Part shown: in pieces, positions 16,266 to 24,641 of the stretch
Position numbering within the stretch: position 1 is the first letter of the stretch
How the letters are laid out: each line of letters begins with the position of its first letter
Assembly (NCBI GenBank): GCA_031397815.1
Contig: JANNMJ010000064.1
Coordinates: 1-29,678 of the forward strand
From: JANNMJ01 sp031397815
GTDB lineage: Bacteria; Bacteroidota; Bacteroidia; Cytophagales; Hymenobacteraceae
Direction of reading: 5' to 3'
Length of the DNA stretch: 29,678 nucleotides
Program-made: the position numbers and the translations under genes
The notes under the pieces: generated by a model
Database searches by the model: none
Seen by the model: only the letters and a program-made list of their open reading frames with translations
Told to the model about the DNA's origin: nothing

Positions 16266-16634
16266 GGGGAGATGTGGGGATGTGAAGGAGATGTGGGAGA
16301 TGTGAAGATGTGAGAGATGTGAAAGGCTGAACGGGGTTTGACGCGGCTCTGCCCCGTGTCGCCTATTTGCGGGTCTCTTGACCCGCCACCCGAGACGGGC
16401 ATCGTCCTACGTATCCGGCACCGTCTCGGTGCCGGTGGTTGAGAGGGGTTTGGCCTCAGCAGCACCGGCACCGAGACGGTGCCAGGTACGTAGGCTGGCA
16501 GGTCAAGAGACCTGCGAATAGCCGACACGGGGCCAGAGCCCCGCGTCAAGGCCCATTACGTTCAAACCGGCACCGGGACGGTGCCGGATACGTAGCACCG
16601 CAGTCCACATCCTTCACATCCCCACATCTCCCCC
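16265..16634. repeat. Nested palindromic element with 24-bp perfect terminal inverted repeats
   Basis: It fills the gap between the receptor gene and amt. Terminal repeats at 16265-16288 (begins GGGGGAGATGTGGGG) and 16611-16634 are exact reverse complements over 24 bp. Inside lie outer arms at 16339-16388 and 16496-16548, then 31-nt inner arms at 16407-16437 and 16463-16493, each with a CCGGCACCG/CGGTGCCGG mini-hairpin. A third mini-hairpin is at 16567-16587. Short GAGATGTG direct repeats run from 16269 to 16322. It probably folds into a large cruciform or RNA hairpin and could end transcription in both directions. It resembles a MITE in form but encodes nothing. Confidence 0.85.
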
Positions 16635-16636
16635 CC

Positions 16637-18004
16637 TCACGCGCTCTCCCCATGCTGACTCACGTCCAGCCCCACTTCCTCTTCGTCCTCCGTCACGCGT
16701 AACGGCACAATGCGCTCGGTAAGCCAATACAGCGCCCAGCTTCCGCCGAGGACGAAAACCGTCACCAAGGCCAGTGCGGCCAAGTGCTTGAGGAACAGCG
16801 TGGGGTCGCCGTGGACGAGACCGCCGGTTTCGGCAAAAACCGCTGTCAGCACCATCCCCACGGCGCCGCCGAGGCCGTGGCACGGGAACACATCGAGGGT
16901 GTCATCGACGCCCGTGCGGTGCTTGACGCGCACAGCGTAGTTCGAAATCAGACTCGCCGTCACGCCAATAAACAGGCTTTGGCCCATGGTCACGTAGCCC
17001 GCCGCCGGGGTAATCGCCACCAGCCCGACCACTGCGCCGATGCACGCGCCGAGGGCCGTAATCTTCTGCCCCCGCGTAACATCGAGCAGAATCCAAGCGA
17101 GCATCGCCGCCGCCGAGGCCGTGTTGGTAGTAGCAAACGCCTTTACCGCCAACGCATTCGCCCCCAACGCCGACCCCGCATTGAACCCAAACCAGCCGAA
17201 CCACAGCATCCCCGTGCCGAGCAGCACGTAGGGAATATTCGCTGGCTCTTCGGCCTGCCCAGCGCGGTGCGCCCGACGCGGCCCCAGATACACGGCACCG
17301 GCCAGCGCCGCCAGTCCGGCTGCGAGATGCACTACTGTGCCGCCCGCAAAATCCAGCACGCCCCACTGCCGCAGGAAGCCTTGCGGATGCCACGTCCAAT
17401 GCGCCAACGGCGTGTAAATCAGCAGCGTAAAGAGCGCCATAAAGACGAGGTAGCCCGAAAACCGCACCCGCCCCGCGAACGAGCCCGTGATGAGCGCCGG
17501 GGTGATAATCGCAAACTTGAGCTGAAAGAGCGCGAACAGCAGCAGCGGCACCGTCGGCGATAAATCGGCATCCGACCCCAGCCCAATCCCCCGGAAAAAC
17601 GCAAACGTGACCGGCGACCCAATCAGGCCGTGCCACGAGGTGCCGAACGCCAGCGAAAACCCCACCACCACCCACAGCACCGACACCACGCCCAGCGCCA
17701 CGAAGCTCTGCAACATCGTGGAAATCAGGCTTTGCCGCGAAACCATTCCGCCGTAGAAGAACGATAGGCCCGGTGTCATCAGCAGAACCAGCCCCGAGGC
17801 GGTGAGCATCCACGCCGTATCCGCCGTCGAGATTTCGCCCGTGCCGCTCACCACCGTGCCGGGTGGTAGCACGGCGCCTACCACAGCCACGAAACCCAAT
17901 CCCGCTAACGCTACCCACCACGGCGGGCGCCGCAAGGTCCGCCGGGGACTTTCCGAAGCGCTCACGGCTTCCGGTGTCTGAAGCTTGAAGTCAACCTGTT
18001 GCAT
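16637..18004 (-). CDS. amt: Ammonium transporter (Amt/Rh family)
   Basis: 455 aa from ATG 18004; an in-frame TTG at 18025 would add seven residues. An N-terminal cytosolic extension of about 30 residues precedes the first membrane span. About eleven hydrophobic segments follow, with family marks: TAWMLTASGLVLLMTPGLSFFYGGMV; GGTVVHLAAGLAAL with the first pore His (226); TGMLWFGWFGFNAGSALG; and DVFPCHGLGGAVGM with the second pore His (376). It conducts ammonium/ammonia across the inner membrane. No GlnK/GlnB PII gene, its usual partner, is next to it. It converges with the iron operon across the palindromic element. The upstream region 18026-18165 is A/T-rich and likely holds its promoter. Confidence 0.95.
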   Translation of the reverse strand: MQQVDFKLQTPEAVSASESPRRTLRRPPWWVALAGLGFVAVVGAVLPPGTVVSGTGEISTADTAWMLTASGLVLLMTPGLSFFYGGMVSRQSLISTMLQSFVALGVVSVLWVVVGFSLAFGTSWHGLIGSPVTFAFFRGIGLGSDADLSPTVPLLLFALFQLKFAIITPALITGSFAGRVRFSGYLVFMALFTLLIYTPLAHWTWHPQGFLRQWGVLDFAGGTVVHLAAGLAALAGAVYLGPRRAHRAGQAEEPANIPYVLLGTGMLWFGWFGFNAGSALGANALAVKAFATTNTASAAAMLAWILLDVTRGQKITALGACIGAVVGLVAITPAAGYVTMGQSLFIGVTASLISNYAVRVKHRTGVDDTLDVFPCHGLGGAVGMVLTAVFAETGGLVHGDPTLFLKHLAALALVTVFVLGGSWALYWLTERIVPLRVTEDEEEVGLDVSQHGESA

Positions 18005-18165
18005 GGCGAAAACGAATTTTCGCAAGTATAAGGCTGATTTTCTGAAACGACTCTAAATTTTTGGGGGTATCAATAAGAATTCTACCAAAAAAATCGCCTT
18101 ACCCCTCAACAATCACCCCCGTATTCAATCAAACTGTACGCAAATTCTATCTCGCCCCCCTCTTC

Positions 18166-18873
18166 TCAGAACCCACCCGCCAAATCAACCAGCACCACCG
18201 AGCCGCCATCGGCTGAGGCGACGGTCAGGTGCTTTTCACCTTCCATCCGAACATGGGCGTGAGTGTCTAGGGCTTGCCCATTGACGGTAACGGCACCGCT
18301 GACGACATAAAGCAGGTGCCGTCGGTCTTCGTCAGGGACGTAGGTGAGGGAGCGGCCCGCGCCGAGCGTCGCCCACCAGATACTAGCGTCGCAGTTGAGG
18401 AAAACGGCTTGTCCGGCCCCGTCGCCCCGCCCGCTGCCGAGCGGCACCCACAGATTGGCGCTGCTCAAAAACGGGATGGCGCGCTGCTCCTGCGACGCCT
18501 GCAAGCCGCGCTGCCCCGGCAGGAGCCACAGCTGCAAGGTGTGCGCGGGCGTCAGGCCCCGGTTCGATTCGGCGTGCTGCATCCCCGTGCCCGCCGTCAG
18601 GCGCTGCACTTCCCCGGCGCTCACGGTGCGCTGGTAGCCCTGCGGGTCGGCGTAGGTGAGGGCGCCCGCGAGACCAATCGTCACCAGCTCCATTTCGGCG
18701 TGCGGGTGCAGCGGCAACGCGGCGCGTGGCGACAACACTTCATCATTGAAGACTCGCAACGGCCCGAGCTGGACGTTCGCCGGGTCGGTGAGGTGCGCGA
18801 ACGAGAATAGGCAGTGCGCCTGTAGCGCGCCGTGGTCGGCGAAGAGGCGGGAGTTGGCGGGGAAGACGGTCAT
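18166..18873 (-). CDS. Pirin-family bicupin protein (YhhW-like)
   Basis: 235 aa from ATG 18873; the in-frame ATG at 18957 adds a Pro-rich stretch across the terminator of the upstream gene and is rejected. The metal ligands are all in place: His56 and His58 in LHPHAEMELVTIG, His100 and Glu102 in GTGMQHAESN, in the first cupin domain. A second, degenerate cupin fills the C-terminal half. Pirins hold iron or another metal; bacterial relatives such as YhhW have quercetinase activity, and others are redox sensors. The physiological substrate is unknown. Probably monocistronic. Confidence 0.9.
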   Translation of the reverse strand: MTVFPANSRLFADHGALQAHCLFSFAHLTDPANVQLGPLRVFNDEVLSPRAALPLHPHAEMELVTIGLAGALTYADPQGYQRTVSAGEVQRLTAGTGMQHAESNRGLTPAHTLQLWLLPGQRGLQASQEQRAIPFLSSANLWVPLGSGRGDGAGQAVFLNCDASIWWATLGAGRSLTYVPDEDRRHLLYVVSGAVTVNGQALDTHAHVRMEGEKHLTVASADGGSVVLVDLAGGF

Positions 18874-18925
18874 AGGAAACGGGATCGGGGGCAAAGGTCG
18901 GGGGGAAGGCGGGGGTTGGACATAA

Positions 18926-18964
18926 AAAAACCTTGTCGGGGCGGTGAGCCTCGACAAGGTTTTT
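18926..18964 (-). terminator. Rho-independent terminator of the XRE-S24 gene
   Basis: Exact 13-nt arms at 18926-18938 and 18952-18964 (AAAAACCTTGTCG / CGACAAGGTTTTT). On the minus strand the stem is followed by a run of seven T. It lies about 20 bp after the stop of the regulator gene and before the pirin start. Confidence 0.85.
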
Positions 18965-18983
18965 CAGCTGTGGCTGGCGCCGC

Positions 18984-19784
18984 TTAATCCTTCCGGATAT
19001 CCTGCATCTGGCGTTGCAGGTCGCGCAGGAGCAACGTCATCTCGATGGGGCTGAGGACGCCGGTCAGATCGTTGTTGCCGTCTGGGGCGGGCGGGAAGGC
19101 GGTGCTGAGGTAGGCACGGGCTTCCCACAGCTCGCGCACGTCGGCGGCGGCGATTTGGTACGGCGGGAACGCCGGGTTGTCGGACCGCAGCTCCAGCGTC
19201 GGTTGGCCATGCTCTTTGCTTCCGCGATAAACGCGCTTGAACACGATCCCTTCGTTGCCGCTCACCACCACGCAAGGGGCGCCGTCGCGGACGTCGCGGG
19301 CTGGGTCGGTGAGGTAGCGCCCCACCACCACCGTCCCCGATTGGAGCGGCAGCATCGAATCACCGGTGATTTCAAAAGCCCGGTAAGACCCGTCGCGGAC
19401 GGCCGCTAGCGGCAGGCGGAAGCGCGGCAGCTCGGCCACGAATTCCGGGTCGGCGTAGCCGTTGAGGTAACCGGCGGCGGCGCGGAGCGGCACCAGCTCA
19501 ATGTTCTCTTTATCGTCGGAGCGGTCGACGGTGATGGCGAGCACGCGCGGGCCGGGCGTGGCTTCGGCCGGAGCAGGCTTGCCGTTGCGCAAGTCGACGG
19601 TGACGAATTGGTCGACGGTAACGTCGAAAAAGCGGGCGAAAATGACGAGCGTCGAAAGCCGGGGCTCGGCGCGCGCTTCTTCGTAAGCACCGATCAACGA
19701 GCGTTTCAACCCCACCGCTTCGGCGAAGGTGGCTTGGGTCAGCCCGCGCGCACGGCGCAAGGCTTTCAGGTTAGCAGCGATCAT
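18984..19784 (-). CDS. XRE helix-turn-helix regulator with S24 (LexA/CI-like) peptidase domain
   Basis: 266 aa. The N-terminal HTH (residues 1-60) reads MIAANLKALRRARGLTQATFAEAVGLKRSLIGAYEEARAEPRL. After a linker, the C-terminal S24 fold carries FEITGDSMLPLQSG with catalytic Ser143 and GIVFKRVYRG with Lys183, the Ser-Lys pair of LexA/CI-type repressors. Such Bacteroidota proteins may self-cleave after DNA damage or use the fold only for dimerisation; the usual Ala-Gly cleavage site is not obvious here. No phage genes lie nearby, so it is probably a chromosomal regulator with unknown targets. ATG at 19784. Confidence 0.88.
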   Translation of the reverse strand: MIAANLKALRRARGLTQATFAEAVGLKRSLIGAYEEARAEPRLSTLVIFARFFDVTVDQFVTVDLRNGKPAPAEATPGPRVLAITVDRSDDKENIELVPLRAAAGYLNGYADPEFVAELPRFRLPLAAVRDGSYRAFEITGDSMLPLQSGTVVVGRYLTDPARDVRDGAPCVVVSGNEGIVFKRVYRGSKEHGQPTLELRSDNPAFPPYQIAAADVRELWEARAYLSTAFPPAPDGNNDLTGVLSPIEMTLLLRDLQRQMQDIRKD

Positions 19785-19853
19785 AAGGACAAATCAGTTT
19801 GAGAAGAGGGGGCGAAAGGAGAGGATCCAGCACGATTGACGGCGGCATCGGCA

Positions 19854-19885
19854 CAAATTTACGTGAAAACCTAGGGAACGGCCAA
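19854..19885 (-). promoter_or_regulatory. Promoter of the XRE-S24 gene
   Basis: On the minus strand TTGG (19882-19885), a 20-nt spacer and TAAATTTG (19854-19861) fit the Bacteroidota -33/-7 pattern, with an exact -7 box. It is about 70 nt upstream of the ATG at 19784. Confidence 0.55.
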
Positions 19886-19979
19886 TTATTTTAGTTTTAA
19901 TCGGGGGTAATGGATAAATAGCGGTGCTAAGTATGACGAAGCGGGGCGGGTGGGCGGCGCAAGCTTGAGGTCCCGGCGG

Positions 19980-20189
19980 TGACGCGGGGCTCTGGCCCCG
20001 CGTCGGGTATTCGCAGGTCTCTTGACCTGCCACAGGATTCGCGTGGCCAGCTCTGTCCCAGAGATGGCGTCAATAGGCGAATCAACGCCATCTCTGGGAC
20101 AGAGCTGGCCACGTGCGTTAGGAATGCGCCGATTGGGCTGGCGGGCCAGAGTCCCGCAAATAGCCCGCACGGGGCAGAGCCCCGCGCGA
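19980..20189. repeat. Composite palindrome with a different core module
   Basis: The left arm (19980-20032) matches the reverse complement of 16496-16548 at 51 of 53 positions; the right arm (20139-20189) is a diverged inverted copy of it. The core here is the 72-bp palindrome at 20042-20113 instead of the CCGGCACCG module found at 16.4 kb. It fills much of the 511-bp divergent gap between the XRE-S24 gene and the YihY gene. In 20190-20295 I see nothing further that I can support. Confidence 0.75.
20042..20113. repeat. 72-bp perfect palindrome, copy B
   Basis: The same sequence as at 5768-5839, but with both 29-nt arms (20042-20070 and 20085-20113) perfectly complementary around a 14-nt loop. 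The two copies differ at one base. It is nested within the arms of the larger composite repeat. Confidence 0.85.
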
Positions 20190-20295
20190 TTCGGGGCGTT
20201 GTATATGATTAGGGAACGCCTACCCCACGCGCCACGCCCACTCGCCGCCGCTTTACGTTTACATCCCCGTCCCCAGTCTCCCCGTTCCACCCCGC

Positions 20296-21267
20296 ATGTC
20301 TCCCCCTACTCCTTCCGCCCCCTCCCCTCCTACGCCGCGCCTACCCGGCACCTCGCGCCGCTTGGCTGGCTGGCGCGCGCTTCCTAATATGCTGCGCCGC
20401 GCCGCCCGCGAGCTGGGCGCCAACGACCCATTGCGCTTGGGGGCCGCGACGGCGTTTTTCACCACGTTCGCGCTGCCGCCGATTCTGATTATTCTGGTGC
20501 AGGGGCTGGGGTCGCTGTACCCGACGTCGATTGCGCGGACGATGCTGCTTTCGAAGCTGCGCGACTTGCTCGGCGATTCCGCGACGGGGCTCGTGCAGCA
20601 GATTCTGCTCAATGTGCAGAACCTGCAACGTAGCCGCTGGGTGACGTACCTCGGCTTTCTGTTCCTGATTTTCATCGCTACCACGCTGTTCGTCGTCATT
20701 CAGAACTCGCTCAATCAGCTGTGGCAGGTGCGGGCGCGGCGCTCGGCCGGGCGGTTGCAGACGGCGGCCCGACAACGGTTGCGGTCTGTCGGCGAGCTAC
20801 TGGCGACGGGCGTCCTCGCGGCCGTCGCGTTCGGCACCGATGCCGCCGTGGCCGTCCTCGCCGATTACACGCGGAATTTCGACCCCACCATCGGCTTCTA
20901 TCTCTTCCGAATCCTGAACGGGCTGGTCGCGCTGACGCTGCTGGCGGCGTGGTGCGCCTACACATTCCGCACGCTCAGCTCGGCGCACGTGCCGTGGCGG
21001 GCGGTCTGGGGCGGAGCGGCGGTGACGGCGCTGCTGATTTCCGCCGGAGAATACCTGCTCAGCATTCTGCTCGTCGCGCGCGACTTAGGCCCGATTTACG
21101 GCCCGGCGGCTGGCATCGTGCTGGTGCTCCTCTTCGTGTTCTACTCAGCGATGATTTTCTACTTCGGTGCGTGCTTCACGAAGGCGTATGCGCATTACTT
21201 GGGGCTTGATATCAGCCCCAAACCCGGCGCCGTGAAGTACCGGATTTGGGATGAGGTGGAGGGGTGA
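20296..21267 (+). CDS. YihY/BrkB-family inner-membrane protein
   Basis: 323 aa. After a Pro-rich cytosolic N-terminus (MSPPTPSAPSPPTPRLPG) come the family's helices: RLGAATAFFTTFALPPILIIL, WVTYLGFLFLIFIATTLFVVIQNSLNQLW, LLATGVLAAVAFGTDAAVAVL, FLFRILNGLVALTLLAAWCAY, and the C-terminal GPIYGPAAGIVLVLLFVFYSAMIFYFGACFTKAYA signature. Formerly called RNase BN, which is now known to be wrong; possible roles in envelope stress or transport are unproven. Ends 24 bp before the stop of convergent recQ. ATG at 20296. Confidence 0.9.
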   Translation: MSPPTPSAPSPPTPRLPGTSRRLAGWRALPNMLRRAARELGANDPLRLGAATAFFTTFALPPILIILVQGLGSLYPTSIARTMLLSKLRDLLGDSATGLVQQILLNVQNLQRSRWVTYLGFLFLIFIATTLFVVIQNSLNQLWQVRARRSAGRLQTAARQRLRSVGELLATGVLAAVAFGTDAAVAVLADYTRNFDPTIGFYLFRILNGLVALTLLAAWCAYTFRTLSSAHVPWRAVWGGAAVTALLISAGEYLLSILLVARDLGPIYGPAAGIVLVLLFVFYSAMIFYFGACFTKAYAHYLGLDISPKPGAVKYRIWDEVEG

Positions 21268-21290
21268 ATCTACCCTTTGGCGCCCATCCC

Positions 21291-23576
21291 CTACCCTTGC
21301 AACGTCCGCTTATACACGATGCGCGCCAGCCGCAGGTGCTCGCCGTTGACGGAATCCGGGCCGCCGAGGGCATCCAGCAGGTCTTTGGAGGAAACGTCGG
21401 GGCCGAGCTGCACGAAATAGGGCTGCAAGCGGCGGTATTCATCGCGCGGGAGCAATTCGGCCATCCGTACGGCAAAGCCTTCCGCATACAAATCCCCGAG
21501 CTGCGTGACGATGGTCGAGCGGGCGTATTGGCGCTCCTCGGCAATCTCTTCGGCGGTTTTTCCCTGCTGATGCAGCTCCCACGTGGCGCGGCGCGACTCC
21601 TCGGCGCTCAGGCGCGGGCGCTTCGGCGGGGCGGGCACCAACGGCGCCGGGGTAGCTGCGTAACCGAGGTCGGCGAGGGAATCGTCGGTAGGCGTGACGC
21701 TCGGGCCGGAGCGCGCGTAATCGAGGATGGCGTTCACGAACGGCTCGCCCCACTTCTCGAACTTCACCGGCCCTACCCCGCTCACGGCCAGCATCGCGAG
21801 GCGCGTGGTGGGCTGATTGGCAGCCATCTCGTGGAGCGTGGCATCCGAGAAAACCACGTACGGCGGAATGCCCGCCGTATCGGCAATCTGTTTCCGCACC
21901 TTCTTGAGGATGTCGAAGAGCTGCGCGGGCGCATCGGCGGGGGCGCCGCGCTCGCGCCGGGTGCGGGGTGCTCTCTCGCCCTTTTCGGCTTTTTCGGCGG
22001 GCTGAAAACGCGCCAGCTCCACCTGCCGCTCGCCGCGCAGCACCTGCCAACCGGCGTCTTGGATGCGCAGGGCGTAGCCTTCGTCATACGCCACCTGCAT
22101 CAGCCCGGCGTTGAGGAGCTGGTGGAGGTACGAGTACCAATCGAGGTACTGCAAATCGCGCCCGACGCCCCACGTCTTGATTTTATCGCCACCGGATTGC
22201 AGCACGGCCGCATTCTTCAACCCTCGCAAGACGTCGATGAGCAGCGGCAAGGACGCGCGCTCCTGCAACCGCACCACGCCAGAAAGAGCTTTCTGCGCGA
22301 TTTCGGTCCCATCGAACCGGGTTGGCGGGTTCTGGCAGACGTCGCAGTTACCGCAATCCTGTTCGCGGTGCTCGCCGAAATAATGCAGCAGAATCTTCCG
22401 CCGACAGTGCGCCGCCTCGGCGTATTGCCGCATCCGCTCCAGCTTGGCGCGGTTGAGCTGCGCGACCTGCGGAGGCGCTTCGAGGAGCATCCGCTCCAAT
22501 TGGGCCACGTCGGCGTAAGAGTACAGGAGGAGCGCGTGCGCGGGGGCACCGTCGCGCCCCCCACGACCGATTTCCTGATAATAGCCTTCGATGTTTTTCG
22601 GCAGATTATAATGAATCACCCACCGCACGTTCCCCTTGTCGATGCCCATCCCGAAGGCGATGGTGGCGCAGATAATCTGCACGTCATCGCGTAGGAATTG
22701 CTGCTGGGTGAGGGCGCGGCGCTGCGGCGGCAGGCCCGCGTGGTAGGCCGCCGCCCGGTAGCCCTGCGCCACAAGCTTATCGGCAAGCTGCTCGGTTTGC
22801 TTGCGCGAGAGGCAATACACGATGCCGGGGTCCTGCGGCCGACGGCCGACGAAATCGAGGACGCGCTTCACGCGGTCAGTCCCCGGCTGCACGGTGAGGC
22901 TGATGTTGGGGCGGTCGAACGACGCGACGAACACTTTCGGGGTGCCGAGGCGGAGCTGCTTGATGATGTCGCGCCGGGTCACGCCGTCGGCCGTAGCCGT
23001 AAGCGCCACGAGCGGCACGTTTGGAAACCGCTCCTTGAGCGCCCCGAGCTGAGTGTACTCGGGCCGGAAATCGTGCCCCCACGACGAGATGCAGTGCGCC
23101 TCATCGATGGCGAACAGACTGATATTCAATCGACCCAAAAAATCCAGAAACCCCTGCGAGAGAAGCTTTTCCGGCGACACATACAGCAGCTTAATCTTCC
23201 CGGCGCGCGCCAGCATGGCGATGTTGTCGAGGTCGCGCCCGCTCTGCGACGAGTTCATCGCTTCCGCCGAAATCCCGTTCGCCCGCAGCGCTTCAACCTG
23301 ATCCTGCATCAGCGCAATCAGCGGCGACACCACCACGCACAGCCCCGGCAGCACGAGTGCGGGCACCTGAAAACAGACGGATTTGCCGCCGCCGGTCGGC
23401 ATCAATACCAGCGTATCGCGCCCGCTCAGCACGGAGCGGATGATATCTTCCTGAAGGGGCCGGAACGTGCCGTAGCCGTAATATTCCTGTAACGCTTGCC
23501 GGGCTTGCGCGACACGGGCGTCAACAATTTCGGGGGCGACGGCGGCGGGCGCGGTGGCAGACAACGGTTGGTTCAT
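21291..23576 (-). CDS. recQ: ATP-dependent DNA helicase RecQ
   Basis: 761 aa, longer than E. coli RecQ. A 3'-5' helicase of recombination and replication-fork repair. In order: motif 0 (YGTFRPLQEDII); Walker A MPTGGGKS with Lys65; DEAH box 158-161 within FAIDEAHCISSWGHDFRPEY; YCLSRKQTEQL; AFGMGIDKGNVRWVIH; and IGRGGRDG (arginine finger). The RQC zinc site has Cys391, 408, 411 and 414 (CRRKILLHYF...DCGNCDVC). An HRDC domain (LFDILKKVRKQIADTAGIPPYVVFSD) follows, then a C-terminal HTH_40-type domain (SAEESRRATWELHQQGKTAEEIAEER), usual for Bacteroidota RecQ. ATG at 23576. Convergent with the YihY gene. Confidence 0.96.
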   Translation of the reverse strand: MNQPLSATAPAAVAPEIVDARVAQARQALQEYYGYGTFRPLQEDIIRSVLSGRDTLVLMPTGGGKSVCFQVPALVLPGLCVVVSPLIALMQDQVEALRANGISAEAMNSSQSGRDLDNIAMLARAGKIKLLYVSPEKLLSQGFLDFLGRLNISLFAIDEAHCISSWGHDFRPEYTQLGALKERFPNVPLVALTATADGVTRRDIIKQLRLGTPKVFVASFDRPNISLTVQPGTDRVKRVLDFVGRRPQDPGIVYCLSRKQTEQLADKLVAQGYRAAAYHAGLPPQRRALTQQQFLRDDVQIICATIAFGMGIDKGNVRWVIHYNLPKNIEGYYQEIGRGGRDGAPAHALLLYSYADVAQLERMLLEAPPQVAQLNRAKLERMRQYAEAAHCRRKILLHYFGEHREQDCGNCDVCQNPPTRFDGTEIAQKALSGVVRLQERASLPLLIDVLRGLKNAAVLQSGGDKIKTWGVGRDLQYLDWYSYLHQLLNAGLMQVAYDEGYALRIQDAGWQVLRGERQVELARFQPAEKAEKGERAPRTRRERGAPADAPAQLFDILKKVRKQIADTAGIPPYVVFSDATLHEMAANQPTTRLAMLAVSGVGPVKFEKWGEPFVNAILDYARSGPSVTPTDDSLADLGYAATPAPLVPAPPKRPRLSAEESRRATWELHQQGKTAEEIAEERQYARSTIVTQLGDLYAEGFAVRMAELLPRDEYRRLQPYFVQLGPDVSSKDLLDALGGPDSVNGEHLRLARIVYKRTLQG

Positions 23577-23583
23577 AGCAAGC

Positions 23584-23591
23584 CAAAAATA
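23584..23591 (-). promoter_or_regulatory. Candidate -7 box upstream of recQ
   Basis: TATTTTTG on the minus strand fits TAnnTTTG exactly, but no TTTG lies at the proper distance upstream, and transcription would start almost at the ATG (23576). Weak evidence. Confidence 0.3.
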
Positions 23592-23636
23592 CTGGCCGGG
23601 AGCTAACCGCGCGGCATAAGCAGAAATTCCGCCCGG

Positions 23637-24587
23637 TCAGCGCAGGAACTCCACGACGCGGGCGATCACGGCGGAATCGCGTAGGAGCTGGTTGTGGCCG
23701 AGGCCGGTGGTCGGCTCGAAGCAGAGGGCGGGCCATACGGCGGCAACTGATTCAGCCTCGTGGAAGGGCACGAACTCGTCGTGACGGTCGTGAATCATGA
23801 GCGCCTTTTGCACGGCGAGGCGCGGGCCGGATTGGCGAAGGCTGAAACCGTCGGGATCGCGACCGAAACGGTCGCGGATGTGACGCGACATCCGCTCGAC
23901 GACCGTCGGCGGCAGTTTCAGCAGCTTCGCGAACCGCTCGGCGACGGCCCGCAGTGAGCCGGGCGCCGCCAACAGCACGAGACGCGGCAGGTCGCGGCCG
24001 TCGTTGAAGCGCGTCGGCAGCGCCGTGGTGGCGGCGGCACCAAACGAGAAAGCGACCGTGCCGTGCAGCTCCCCGACCCAATCGGCGACGGCCTGCACGG
24101 CGGACGCGAACTCGACCAGATTCGTGCGGCGCCCGTCGGACAGCCCGTGCGCCGGGCCGTCGAACGCCACCACCCGGTAACCGGCCGTCGCCAACGCCCG
24201 CGCCGCTAGCCCCCAAAACGCCGCCCGATGCTCCCAGCCGTGTACCAGCAACACGGCGGGGCCGTCCGGGGCGCCCCACTCATACACCGCCAACGCCCCC
24301 TTCCGGAACGGCAGTCGCGTGGCCCGCGCATCGGCGAGCGCGGCGGCTTCCCACGGCTTCGGCACCGCCCGACGCGGCGTAATAAAAAGCCGCCAAGCCG
24401 CCCGGAAAGCCCACTCCGGCGACACCCGGTGCAGGGCATTCAGGCCGAAGCGCAACGCCCGCAAGCCCGGCGGAATCGACGGGTAAAGCGCCCGCACGGC
24501 GGGCGTCGCGGGTTTTTCTGATGAGGAAGCGGAAGGAGGCGCCATAAGCGGGTAACGGTCGGAAGCGGGTGAGAAATGATTGACCAT
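23637..24587 (-). CDS. Alpha/beta hydrolase
   Basis: 316 aa from ATG 24587; ATG 24545 (302 aa) is equally possible. Alpha/beta-hydrolase marks: VLLVHGWEHRAAFWGLAARAL (oxyanion HGW), AFDGPAHGLSDG, the nucleophile elbow VAFSFGAAATTAL with Ser181, MIHDRHDEFVPFHEA (acid) and GLGHNQLLRD (His). The elbow has Ala in place of the first Gly of GxSxG. It is likely a carboxylesterase or lipase-like enzyme; the substrate is unknown. It lies 54 nt downstream of the TetR gene on the same strand, so the two probably form an operon controlled by that regulator. Confidence 0.85.
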   Translation of the reverse strand: MVNHFSPASDRYPLMAPPSASSSEKPATPAVRALYPSIPPGLRALRFGLNALHRVSPEWAFRAAWRLFITPRRAVPKPWEAAALADARATRLPFRKGALAVYEWGAPDGPAVLLVHGWEHRAAFWGLAARALATAGYRVVAFDGPAHGLSDGRRTNLVEFASAVQAVADWVGELHGTVAFSFGAAATTALPTRFNDGRDLPRLVLLAAPGSLRAVAERFAKLLKLPPTVVERMSRHIRDRFGRDPDGFSLRQSGPRLAVQKALMIHDRHDEFVPFHEAESVAAVWPALCFEPTTGLGHNQLLRDSAVIARVVEFLR

Positions 24588-24641
24588 GAGGGCAAGCGGG
24601 ATAGAGAAGCTGATGCCGCGGCGGAGGCGCCGAAACCGCCG

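Noticed and set aside
18984..19784. Prophage CI repressor
   Set aside because: The domain layout is similar, but no integrase, phage structural gene or divergent cro-like gene lies nearby.
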